Below are positions 7,224-17,339 of a DNA stretch of 30,257 nucleotides, piece after piece. Source of the DNA: Pseudomonadota bacterium (GTDB taxonomy: Bacteria > Pseudomonadota > Gammaproteobacteria > Burkholderiales > Burkholderiaceae_C); the NCBI GenBank assembly GCA_023415035.1, contig JAEZLX010000045.1:1-30257 (forward strand). Direction: 5' to 3'. Each line of letters starts with the position of its first letter. The first letter of the stretch is position 1. Below the pieces are notes generated by a model. That model ran no database searches, had not been told where the DNA came from, and saw nothing but the letters and a program-made list of their open reading frames with translations. A program made the translations under genes and the position numbers.

Positions 7224-8126
7224 ATGAACTACCCGACCATCGAAGATGCCATCGGCCGCACGCCGCTGGTGGCGCTGCAGCGCATCGGCGCGCAGGAGAA
7301 CAAGGCACGCGGCAACATCATCTTGGGCAAGCTCGAAGGCAACAACCCGGCCGGCTCGGTCAAGGACCGTCCGGCGCTGTCGATGATCAAGCGCGCCGAG
7401 GAGCGCGGCGAGATCAAGCCTGGTGACACGTTGATCGAGGCGACCTCGGGCAACACCGGCATCGCGCTGGCGATGGCCGCGGCCATCCGCGGCTACCGCA
7501 TGGTGCTGATCATGCCCGAAGACCTGTCCATCGAGCGCGCGCAGACCATGAAGGCCTTCGGCGCCGATCTGATCCTCACGCCCAAGAGCGGTGGCATGGA
7601 GTACGCGCGCGACCTGGCCGACAAGATGGTGCGCGACGGCAAGGGCGTGGTGCTCGACCAGTTCGCCAACGCGGACAACCCCCGCATCCACTACGAAACC
7701 ACGGGCCCCGAGCTGTGGGAGCAGACGGACGGGCGCATCACCCACTTCGTGAGTGCCATGGGCACCACCGGCACCATCACAGGCGTCTCGCGCTTCCTGA
7801 AGGAAAAGAACCCCGCCATCCGCATCATCGGCGCGCAGCCCAGCGAGGGTTCGCGCATCCCCGGCATCCGCAAGTGGCCGCAGGAGTACCTGCCCAAGAT
7901 CTACGATCCCAGGGCTGTGGACGAGCTGGTGTACGTAAGCCAGTCCGATGCCGAGGACATGTGCCGGCGTCTCGCACGCGAGGAAGGCATCTTTGCCGGC
8001 ATCTCCGCCGCAGGGGCATGCTGGGTGGCGAAGCAGATCGCTGCCACGGTGGAAAATGCCACCATCGTCTTCGTGGTCTGTGACCGGGGCGATCGCTACC
8101 TGTCGACCGGGGTGTTCCCGGTATGA
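7224..8126 (+). CDS. cysM: Cysteine synthase B (O-acetylserine sulfhydrylase B)
   Basis: A 300-residue PLP enzyme making cysteine from O-acetylserine and sulfide (or thiosulfate in the CysM type). Seen: NPAGSVKDRPA with the PLP Lys47; the TSGNTG substrate loop (74-79); the glycine-rich PLP-phosphate loop GTTGTITG; and the C-terminal CDRGDRYLSTGVF typical of CysM rather than CysK. ATG 7224 gives the standard N-terminus; the frame is open further upstream, but that stretch crosses the tRNA gene. The stop overlaps the NUDIX start (ATGA), so the two are translationally coupled. Confidence 0.95.
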   Translation: MNYPTIEDAIGRTPLVALQRIGAQENKARGNIILGKLEGNNPAGSVKDRPALSMIKRAEERGEIKPGDTLIEATSGNTGIALAMAAAIRGYRMVLIMPEDLSIERAQTMKAFGADLILTPKSGGMEYARDLADKMVRDGKGVVLDQFANADNPRIHYETTGPELWEQTDGRITHFVSAMGTTGTITGVSRFLKEKNPAIRIIGAQPSEGSRIPGIRKWPQEYLPKIYDPRAVDELVYVSQSDAEDMCRRLAREEGIFAGISAAGACWVAKQIAATVENATIVFVVCDRGDRYLSTGVFPV

Positions 8127-8659
8127 CGCAGGACTTCCGCTACTGTCCCTGCTGCGCCGCGCCGCTGGCGCTGTCCGGACAGCAGGAGGACGGTGGCTGG
8201 AAGGAGCGCCTGCGCTGCGCTGCGTGCGGCTTCACGCACTGGAACAACCCCACGCCGGTGCTGGCGGCGATTGTCGAGCTTGACGGCAAGGTGCTGCTGG
8301 CGCGCAATGCGGCCTGGCAGAACCGCATGTTTGCGTTGATTACCGGCTTCATGGAGGCGGGCGAGACGCCCGAGGATGGCATCCGGCGCGAGATCGCCGA
8401 GGAGACCAACCTGCAGGTCGAGTCGCTGGCGCTGGTCGGCGTGCATGACTTCCAGCGCATGAATCAGGTCATCATCACGTATCACGCGCGTGCCAGCGGC
8501 GAGGCGCGTCTCTCGCCCGAACTGGCCGAGTACCGCCTGTTCGAGCTGTCGCAGGTGCGCTGCTGGCGGGCAGGCACCGGACTGGCGCTGGCCCAGTGGC
8601 TGCGTGGCCGGGGCATAGAGCCGGTCTTCATGGACGTGCCGCCCGTGGCGGCAACCTGA
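8123..8659 (+). CDS. NUDIX hydrolase with N-terminal zinc ribbon
   Basis: A 178-residue protein. The N-terminus carries a zinc ribbon (C8-x-C10/C11 and C32-x2-C35, with FTHWNNPTP after it) as in the NADH-pyrophosphatase (NudC-like) group. The Nudix box GFMEAGETPEDGIRREIAEE runs from about residue 75 to 97 with the Mg2+-binding REIAEE intact. It hydrolyses a nucleoside diphosphate linked to another moiety; the exact substrate (NADH, ADP-ribose or another) is not evident, and it is shorter than E. coli NudC (257). The ATG overlaps the cysM stop by 4 bases, indicating an operon. Confidence 0.9.
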   Translation: MTQDFRYCPCCAAPLALSGQQEDGGWKERLRCAACGFTHWNNPTPVLAAIVELDGKVLLARNAAWQNRMFALITGFMEAGETPEDGIRREIAEETNLQVESLALVGVHDFQRMNQVIITYHARASGEARLSPELAEYRLFELSQVRCWRAGTGLALAQWLRGRGIEPVFMDVPPVAAT

Positions 8660-8690
8660 CCGAGGACGGTGATCGCGTGCTTGTGACAAT

Positions 8691-8696
8691 TAGAAT
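8691..8696 (+). promoter_or_regulatory. Putative -10 element for the tusA-like gene
   Basis: TAGAAT, a 5/6 match to the sigma-70 -10 consensus, lies 27 bases before the ATG at 8724. The flanking sequence is locally A/T-rich against a G/C-rich background. No good -35 lies 16-18 bases upstream, so this rests on the -10 alone. Confidence 0.35.
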
Positions 8697-8723
8697 CAGA
8701 GGCTCACTTGTCGAGTTGCTGCC

Positions 8724-8951
8724 ATGAATACCCACAAAGAACTGGATGCCCGCGGGCTCAACTGCCCCCTGCCGATTCTCAAGGCGAAGAAGGCCCTGGC
8801 CGAGATGAACAGCGGCGAGCTGCTGCGCGTCATCGCCACCGATGCAGGCTCCGTGCGCGACTTTCAGGCCTTTGCCAAGCAGACCGGCAACGAGCTGGTC
8901 GAGCAGCAGACGGTCGGCGGCGAATACATCTCGGTTCTGAAGCGCCGCTGA
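8724..8951 (+). CDS. TusA-family sulfur carrier protein
   Basis: A 75-residue protein with the TusA/SirA fold signature: LDARGLNCPLPILKAKKAL, with the persulfide-forming Cys14 in the CPxP motif. It is followed by the SGELLRVIATDAGSVRDF strand-helix pattern and a short GGEYISVLKR end. TusA-like proteins pass sulfur as a protein persulfide, for example for tRNA thiolation or sulfur oxidation. It lies 64 bases after the NUDIX gene and close to cysM, which fits a sulfur-metabolism neighbourhood. Assignment to true TusA rather than a paralogue is not certain without its partners. Confidence 0.9.
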   Translation: MNTHKELDARGLNCPLPILKAKKALAEMNSGELLRVIATDAGSVRDFQAFAKQTGNELVEQQTVGGEYISVLKRR

Positions 8952-8994
8952 GCGCCTGTCGGCCGGTGTCATACCTTCACCGGCGCCGCTGATC

Positions 8995-10017
8995 GTGGAC
9001 GTCCTGCTGGTCGAGCCCCTCGTGTCCGATGCCCTGGCATGGCTCCAGGAGCATTACGAGGTAGGCTATTGTCCAGAGCTGGGCGATCACCCGGTCGCAT
9101 TGGCCGCTGCCATCCGGCACGCGCGTGCACTCGTGGTGCCGCCCCATGTCGTCGTGTCGCGCGCGCTGCTGGATGCCGCGCCGCGGCTGGAGGTGGTCGC
9201 CCGGTTGCAGGTATCCACCGGGAACACCGACATCGATGCGTGCCGGCACCGCAACATCCGGCTGGTGCAGGCGCGCAGCGCCACGCTGCGTTCCACTGCC
9301 GAATACATCCTGTATGGTTTGCTGATGCTGTACCGCCGGGGCATGATCAGTGCCCTTCTCGGTCGGCCGATCACACAGGTGCCGATGGGGCGCGAGCTCT
9401 CGGGGAGCACCATCGGCCTGCTGGGGCTGTCGCCCGTCGCCCATGTGCTGGCGCCCATGCTGCACGGCCTGGGCGTGCAGCTGCTCGGTTACGACCCGGC
9501 TGTGCATCGGGCCAACGCCTTGTGGGAGCGGCTGCGCGTGGAGCCGGTGTCGGCGCAGCAGCTGCTGTCGCAGTCGGACGCGGTGTCGCTGCAGATGATC
9601 TTCGCCCCGCGTTTCAAGGGCTGGATCAACGAACGCCTGCTCAACCACTGCAAGCCCGGGCAGCTGTGGGTCGGCGTCAGCCGCAGCACGCTGTTCGACA
9701 CCGAGGCACTGGCACTGGCGCTGTGCGATGGCCGTATCGACGCCTGCTTGCTCGATGGCCCCAATCCTTCCTTCGCTGCCGAGGGATCGCCCTTGCATGG
9801 CCTCCCGAACCTGCACCTGACGCCACGCCTGAGCCCACATACGCGCGAGGCCAAGCTGCGTGCGAGCTGGTATGTGGCTCAGCGCATTCACGAAACTCTT
9901 TCGCCCGAGGCGGCGCTGGTGGAAGAGGACATGTCCCTGCTGGACCTGATGGATGCGACCGATAGCGGGGGGCAGGGTGATCCGCAGGCACTCACGCCCT
10001 CGCTTTGGGGCGACTGA
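8995..10017 (+). CDS. D-2-hydroxyacid dehydrogenase homologue with degenerate catalytic motifs
   Basis: A 340-residue protein with the two-domain layout of the phosphoglycerate/formate dehydrogenase family: an N-terminal catalytic half, STAEYILYGLLMLYRR before the NAD domain, and TPxLxxxTREA near the end. Key residues are altered. The NAD motif GxGxxG reads GLLGLSPVA (141-149), lacking the third Gly. The position of the acid-base His in TPHI is Arg278 (TPRL). The Glu usually found after LDV is absent (LLDGPNP, 252-258). Arg230 (VSRST) is kept. The family role would be NAD-dependent reduction of 2-keto acids, but activity here is doubtful. The start is GTG 8995, 43 bases after the tusA-like stop, probably in the same transcript. 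Confidence 0.82.
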   Translation: MDVLLVEPLVSDALAWLQEHYEVGYCPELGDHPVALAAAIRHARALVVPPHVVVSRALLDAAPRLEVVARLQVSTGNTDIDACRHRNIRLVQARSATLRSTAEYILYGLLMLYRRGMISALLGRPITQVPMGRELSGSTIGLLGLSPVAHVLAPMLHGLGVQLLGYDPAVHRANALWERLRVEPVSAQQLLSQSDAVSLQMIFAPRFKGWINERLLNHCKPGQLWVGVSRSTLFDTEALALALCDGRIDACLLDGPNPSFAAEGSPLHGLPNLHLTPRLSPHTREAKLRASWYVAQRIHETLSPEAALVEEDMSLLDLMDATDSGGQGDPQALTPSLWGD

Positions 10018-10028
10018 CGGACACCCCG

Positions 10029-10049
10029 CCACGGCGCCGGGCGCCGTGG
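10029..10049. terminator. Hairpin between convergent genes (bidirectional terminator candidate)
   Basis: CCACGGCGC-CGG-GCGCCGTGG gives a perfect 9-bp stem with a 3-base loop in the 47-base gap between the dehydrogenase-like gene and valS, whose ends converge. Neither side has a U-tract, so strength is uncertain. Confidence 0.55.
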
Positions 10050-10064
10050 CTTGCGCTGGCGGGT

Positions 10065-12992
<2,928 letters not shown>

Positions 12993-13075
12993 GCGGAACA
13001 GGCGGTTGTGGTGGGCGCCGCACGGAAATGGCGCCAAGGCGGGCCGTCAGGCGGCGCCGCCACAGTGAACCCTTC

Positions 13076-13081
13076 ATTTTA
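13076..13081 (-). promoter_or_regulatory. Putative -10 element for valS
   Basis: On the minus strand TAAAAT (5/6 to consensus) occurs in the 117-base gap between the pseudouridine synthase stop and valS. It would place transcription start near 13069 and give a leader of roughly 77 bases. No convincing -35 accompanies it. Confidence 0.35.
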
Positions 13082-13109
13082 CGGATGTGTCGGCCCCGGC
13101 AGCTGCCGC

Positions 13110-13829
13110 TCAGGCATTGGCGCCGACAGGCACCGGCCAGCGGGACCATTCCGGGCCCGGCGGTGCATGCAGGCTCAGGGGCTCTCCGGAGACAGGGTGG
13201 CGCAGTGCCAGCTCGGTGGCGTGCAACCACAGGCGCCGGGTGCCCAGCCAGTCGGCCAGGGCGCGGTTGAGCGGCCCCTTGCCGTGGGTGGCGTCGCCGA
13301 TGATGGGGTGGGCAATGTGTTTCATGTGGCGGCGCAGCTGGTGGCGGCGGCCCGTCAGCGGGCGCAGCTCGACCAGGGCGGTGCGGGTGGCGGGAAAGCT
13401 CCCGTAGGGTACGAGCAGTTCGTGGCGGTTGAGCGTGCGCCAGCGGGTCTGCGCGGTCTGGAGCTCCTCGCGCCCCTGCCGCTGGTCGTCCGGCATCCGG
13501 CGCAGTGGGTGGTCGATCAGACCTTCGGCCGGTGGCCAGCCGCGCACGACGGCCTGGTAAGTCTTTTCCAGCATTCCCGCGTCGTTCTGGAAGTACTGGC
13601 CGAGGGTGCAGGCGTTTTGGGCATCGAGGGCGAACAGCAGCACGCCACTGGTGCCTTTGTCGAGCCGGTGCACGGGCCACACGGGTTGCCCGATCTGGTC
13701 GCGCAACATCTGCAGGACAAAACGCGTTTCGCCGGCGTCCAGGCCGGTGCGGTGCACCAGCATGCCAGCGGGTTTGTCCACCGCGACCAGATGGTCGTCC
13801 CGGAACAGGATGGTCAGCCGATCGGTCAT
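13110..13829 (-). CDS. RluA-family pseudouridine synthase, TruC-like (tRNA U65)
   Basis: A 239-residue protein isomerising uridine to pseudouridine in RNA. Seen: the RluA motif II HRLDKGTSG with the catalytic Asp57; DKPAGMLVHR near the N-terminus; RTALVELRPLTGRRHQLRRH; and HMKHIAHPIIGDATHGKG, a combination close to TruC, which modifies position 65 of tRNA. There is no S4 domain, again as in TruC. ATG 13829 was preferred over GTG 13838. It is divergent from yaaA with 89 bases between them. The substrate is a family-level inference. Confidence 0.85.
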   Translation of the reverse strand: MTDRLTILFRDDHLVAVDKPAGMLVHRTGLDAGETRFVLQMLRDQIGQPVWPVHRLDKGTSGVLLFALDAQNACTLGQYFQNDAGMLEKTYQAVVRGWPPAEGLIDHPLRRMPDDQRQGREELQTAQTRWRTLNRHELLVPYGSFPATRTALVELRPLTGRRHQLRRHMKHIAHPIIGDATHGKGPLNRALADWLGTRRLWLHATELALRHPVSGEPLSLHAPPGPEWSRWPVPVGANA

Positions 13830-13918
13830 GGGGTTCACGCGGGTATTGTCGCCCGGGGCAGGCAGCGTCCCGGAACCGGCGGGTACACTTGTCGCGCCGT
13901 TCCGCTACCGACGACGAC

Positions 13919-14695
13919 ATGCTGTTCCTGATCTCTCCGGCCAAGGCGCTGGACTACGAAACGCCACCTCACGTCAAGACACACACCCAGCCGCTGTTCG
14001 TGCCGCAGGCGCAGGAGCTGATCGACGTGTTGCGGGAGAAGTCTCCCCAGGAGATCGCGGAGCTGATGAAGCTGTCGGACCAGCTGGCGGGCCTGAACGT
14101 GGCGCGCTACCAGGCCTGGTCGCCGACCTTCACGGCTCATAACGCCAAGCAGGCGGTGCTGGCCTTCGACGGCGATGTCTATGGCGGACTGGATGCCCGG
14201 TCGATGGGCGCCGAGGATCTGGACTGGCTGCAGCGGCACCTGTGCATTCTCAGTGGCCTCTATGGCGTGCTGCGCCCGCTGGACTGGATGCAGCCGTACC
14301 GGCTGGAAATGGGGACGCGCCTGGCGACGGCCAAGGGCAGCAACCTGTACCAGTTCTGGGGCGCGACGATCGCCAACTACCTCGACAAGCGGGCCAAAGC
14401 CGGCAAGGACGATGTCATCATCAACCTGGCCAGCGAGGAATATTTCAAGTCGGTCGACCGCAAGGCCCTGAAGACACCGGTGGTCACCTGCGTGTTCGAG
14501 GAGCGCAAGGGTGAAGGCTACAAGGTGGTGAGCTTCATGGCCAAGCGCGCGCGCGGGCTGATGGTGCGCTATGCCACCTCCATCCGGGCCACGCGGGTCG
14601 AACAGCTCGAAGGTTTCGATCTCGAAGGCTATCGCCACGTGCCAGCGGCGTCGGAGCCGCAGCGTCTGGTGTTCCGGCGCGAGGCCAAGCCCTGA
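13919..14695 (+). CDS. yaaA: YaaA-family peroxide stress protein (DUF328)
   Basis: A 258-residue protein matching the YaaA family over its whole length: the MLFLISPAKALDYE start, a PRFxxxA-like region, FDGDVYGGLDA, LSGLYGVLRPLDWMQPYRLEMGT, INLASEEYFK and the ending VSFMAKRARGLMVRY. In E. coli YaaA lowers intracellular free iron during H2O2 stress and binds DNA; the biochemical activity is not fully settled. The start ATG is clear. It is followed 36 bases later by the dioxygenase gene on the same strand. Confidence 0.93.
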   Translation: MLFLISPAKALDYETPPHVKTHTQPLFVPQAQELIDVLREKSPQEIAELMKLSDQLAGLNVARYQAWSPTFTAHNAKQAVLAFDGDVYGGLDARSMGAEDLDWLQRHLCILSGLYGVLRPLDWMQPYRLEMGTRLATAKGSNLYQFWGATIANYLDKRAKAGKDDVIINLASEEYFKSVDRKALKTPVVTCVFEERKGEGYKVVSFMAKRARGLMVRYATSIRATRVEQLEGFDLEGYRHVPAASEPQRLVFRREAKP

Positions 14696-14731
14696 ACTGA
14701 ATCTGTCATCCGCCAGGAGGTTTGACGTTCC

Positions 14732-15610
14732 ATGAGCCAGACCATCACCCCCGAGCTTCGTCAGTGGATCATCGCGCAGGCCACGGCGGGTTTCCCGCCC
14801 GAGGCGGTGCTGGAGGCGATGAAGGCATCGGGCTGGAACGAGGATGTCGCGGTCCAGGCGCTGGAGAGCACGCTCAAGCAGCACCTGCAGTCGATCTCGG
14901 CGGGCCAGACGCTCAAGCCGCTGCCGGCAGGCACTGCAACCCCCACGGACGGTACGCCGGTGCCCGACATCGATCTGTCCGCTTCCCCGCGCGAAATCGA
15001 CCTGGGCGACCGTACCGTGAAGGTGCTGGCCTCAATGCGCATGCCGCGGGTGGTGGTGGTCGGTGGCCTGCTCGGCGACGAGGAATGCGATGCGCTCATC
15101 GAGCTGGCACGTCCTCGGCTGTCCCGCTCGCTGACGGTGCAGACGGCCACCGGCGGTGAGGAGCTCAACCCCGACCGGACCAGCAGCGGCATGTTCTTCA
15201 ACCGCGGCGAGACCGAACTGGTGAGCACGATCGAGGCGCGCATCGCGCGCCTGGTGCAGTGGCCGGTGACGCACGGCGAGGGCCTGCAGGTGCTCAACTA
15301 CCGGCGTGGCGCGGAGTACAAGCCGCACTACGACTATTTCGATCCCGCAGAACCCGGCACGCCCACCATTCTCAAGCGCGGTGGTCAGCGTGTCGGCACC
15401 GTGGTGATGTACCTTAACGAGCCCGAGCGCGGCGGCGGCACCACCTTTCCGGACATCGGGATGGAGGTGGCGCCCCAGAAGGGGCACGCCGTGTTCTTCA
15501 GCTACGATCGTCCCCACCCGTCGACGCGCACGCTGCACGGCGGTGCTCCCGTGCTGGCGGGCGAGAAGTGGGTGGCCACCAAGTGGCTGCGTGAGCGCGA
15601 ATTCCGATGA
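14732..15610 (+). CDS. 2OG-Fe(II) dioxygenase, prolyl-4-hydroxylase type, with UBA-like N-terminus
   Basis: A 292-residue protein. Residues about 1-48 form a three-helix UBA-like segment (FPPEAVLEAMKASGWNEDVAVQALE). A linker follows, then a P4H-type double-stranded beta-helix: the iron ligands are His199 and Asp201 in PHYDYFD and His269 in TLHGG, with Lys279 (EKW) placed to bind 2-oxoglutarate. VLNYRRGAEYKPH and the RGGGTTFP strand are typical of bacterial P4H homologues. It should hydroxylate a protein or peptide substrate, possibly Pro, using O2 and 2-oxoglutarate. A good AGGAGG Shine-Dalgarno lies upstream of the ATG. queF starts 7 bases after its stop, so the two are cotranscribed. Confidence 0.88.
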   Translation: MSQTITPELRQWIIAQATAGFPPEAVLEAMKASGWNEDVAVQALESTLKQHLQSISAGQTLKPLPAGTATPTDGTPVPDIDLSASPREIDLGDRTVKVLASMRMPRVVVVGGLLGDEECDALIELARPRLSRSLTVQTATGGEELNPDRTSSGMFFNRGETELVSTIEARIARLVQWPVTHGEGLQVLNYRRGAEYKPHYDYFDPAEPGTPTILKRGGQRVGTVVMYLNEPERGGGTTFPDIGMEVAPQKGHAVFFSYDRPHPSTRTLHGGAPVLAGEKWVATKWLREREFR

Positions 15611-15617
15611 TCTTCCG

Positions 15618-16469
15618 ATGAAACAACATACCCCGGAGCAATCGCAGCTGGGCAAGGCCACGGCCTATGTGGACCGCTATGACGCCAACCTCCTGTATCC
15701 GCTGCCGCGCGCGCCCAAGCGCGCCGGGATCGGCATCACCGGCAGCGTGCCTTTCCTGGGCGCCGACCTGTGGACGGCCTACGAGCTGAGCTGGCTCAAT
15801 CCCCGTGGCAAACCGCAGGTGGCGATCGCCCATGTGACGGTGCCTGCCGACAGCACGCACATCGTCGAAAGCAAGTCGTTCAAGCTGTATCTCAACAGTT
15901 TCAACAACATGGTGTTCGAGAGTGCCGATGCCGTGCGCGACACGATCCGTGCGGATGTGAGCGCTGCCGTGTGGCAGGGCGGGCCGATCCAGACCACGGT
16001 CGGCGTGCGGGTGCTGGAGCCCGTGATGTTCGAGACCGAACAGTTGCGGACACTGGATGGCCTGCTGCTGGACCGGCTGGACGTGGAGTGCACGACCTAT
16101 CAGCCCGAACCGGACCTACTGCGCGCCGCGCAGGGCGAGGCGCCGGTGACAGAGACGCTGGTGAGCCACCTGCTCAGGAGCAACTGCCCGGTGACGAACC
16201 AGCCCGACTGGGGTTCGGTGCAGATCAGCTACACGGGGCCGCAGATCGAGCAGGAAGGGTTGCTGCGCTACATCGTGAGCTTTCGCAACCACAACGAATT
16301 CCACGAGCAGTGCGTCGAGCGCATCTACATGGACATCCTGCAGCGCTGCAAGCCGGTGCGCCTGTCGGTGTACGCGCGCTTCACGCGTCGCGGGGGGCTG
16401 GACATCAACCCCTGGCGCGCCAGCCATCCGCAGCTGCCGCCGCCCAACGTGCGCACGGCGCGACAGTGA
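15618..16469 (+). CDS. queF: NADPH-dependent 7-cyano-7-deazaguanine reductase (long QueF)
   Basis: A 283-residue two-domain QueF of the E. coli (YqcD) type. It reduces preQ0 to preQ1 in queuosine biosynthesis, a tRNA wobble modification. Seen: the QueF NADPH motif ESKSFKLYLNSF (84-95), the thioimide-forming Cys190 in SNCPVTNQPDWG, Asp197, and FRNHNEFHEQCVERI with the substrate-binding HE pair. The ATG at 15618 gives the standard N-terminus (LGKATAYVDRYDANLLYPLPR). No other queuosine genes are in the window. Confidence 0.95.
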   Translation: MKQHTPEQSQLGKATAYVDRYDANLLYPLPRAPKRAGIGITGSVPFLGADLWTAYELSWLNPRGKPQVAIAHVTVPADSTHIVESKSFKLYLNSFNNMVFESADAVRDTIRADVSAAVWQGGPIQTTVGVRVLEPVMFETEQLRTLDGLLLDRLDVECTTYQPEPDLLRAAQGEAPVTETLVSHLLRSNCPVTNQPDWGSVQISYTGPQIEQEGLLRYIVSFRNHNEFHEQCVERIYMDILQRCKPVRLSVYARFTRRGGLDINPWRASHPQLPPPNVRTARQ

Positions 16470-16499
16470 GCAGCCGCCGCTGATCGGGCGGCCGGCGCC

Positions 16500-17339
16500 T
16501 CAATCGCGGAAGGAGCGCAGCGGTGCCAGCGGCGCGAAGCTGGCGCCGCGCTTTTCCTTCATCGCCACGATGGATTCGCACACGTTGGCGTTGCTCCAGA
16601 TGGCGCCCTGCAGCCATCCCATCTGGCGCAGGCTGTCCTCCACGCTGTGGTCGCGTGCGTAGGTGACGGCCTGTTTGGTGCCCCAGATGGCCACCGGCGG
16701 CTTGACGGCGATTTCACGTGCGCATTGCATCGCGGCTTCCAGCATGGCTTCCTGGGTGTCGAACACCGCGTTGACCAGCCCGTACTGCTCGGCCTTGGCT
16801 GCGCCCAGGCGGCGACCGGTGTAGGCCAGTTCCTTGACGACCGCGAAAGGCACCAGCTTAGGCAGGCGCTGCAGCGTGCCGACGTCGGCCACCATGCCGA
16901 TGTTGATCTCCTGGATGCAGAAGAACGCGTCGGCCGTGGCGTAGCGGATGCAGCCGCAGGTGACCATGTCCACGGCGCCGCCGATGCAGCCACCCTGGAC
17001 GGCGAAGATCACCGGGATGCGCAGGTTCTCGATCCTGGTGAACGTGGCCTGCATGTCGGTGAGCAGGTCGAAGATCGCGGCACGCCCTTCGGGGCTGTGG
17101 TCATCGAGCACGATGGCGCCGGAAAAGGTCTCCAGTGCCATGCCGGCGGAGAAGTGCTTGCCGGTGGAGCTGACGACCAGCGCGCGAGCCCGGCCGTCTC
17201 GGTGCAGTTCCATGAGGATGTCGTCCAACTCGCGCCAGAACGTGGGGTGCATGGTGTTCATGGCCTCGGGCCGGTTGAGCACCAGGTGGGCGACGTGATC
17301 GTCACCCAAGCTCAGGGAAAAGCAGGTCGGTGTGGTCAT
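16500..17339 (-). CDS. Crotonase-family enzyme, delta3,5-delta2,4-dienoyl-CoA isomerase-like
   Basis: A 279-residue enoyl-CoA hydratase/isomerase superfamily member. The oxyanion-hole segments are HFSAGMAL (62-69) and GGCIGGAVDM (117-125). Three acidic residues, Asp124, Glu144 and Asp152, stand in the same spacing (20 and 8 residues) as the catalytic D176/E196/D204 of mammalian ECH1, within INIGMVADVGTLQRLP, nearly the ECH1 wording. This points to dienoyl-CoA isomerase activity in the oxidation of unsaturated fatty acids. Its start overlaps the end of dinB by 38 bases on the same strand. The ATG at 17339 is the family start. Confidence 0.9.
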   Translation of the reverse strand: MTTPTCFSLSLGDDHVAHLVLNRPEAMNTMHPTFWRELDDILMELHRDGRARALVVSSTGKHFSAGMALETFSGAIVLDDHSPEGRAAIFDLLTDMQATFTRIENLRIPVIFAVQGGCIGGAVDMVTCGCIRYATADAFFCIQEINIGMVADVGTLQRLPKLVPFAVVKELAYTGRRLGAAKAEQYGLVNAVFDTQEAMLEAAMQCAREIAVKPPVAIWGTKQAVTYARDHSVEDSLRQMGWLQGAIWSNANVCESIVAMKEKRGASFAPLAPLRSFRD

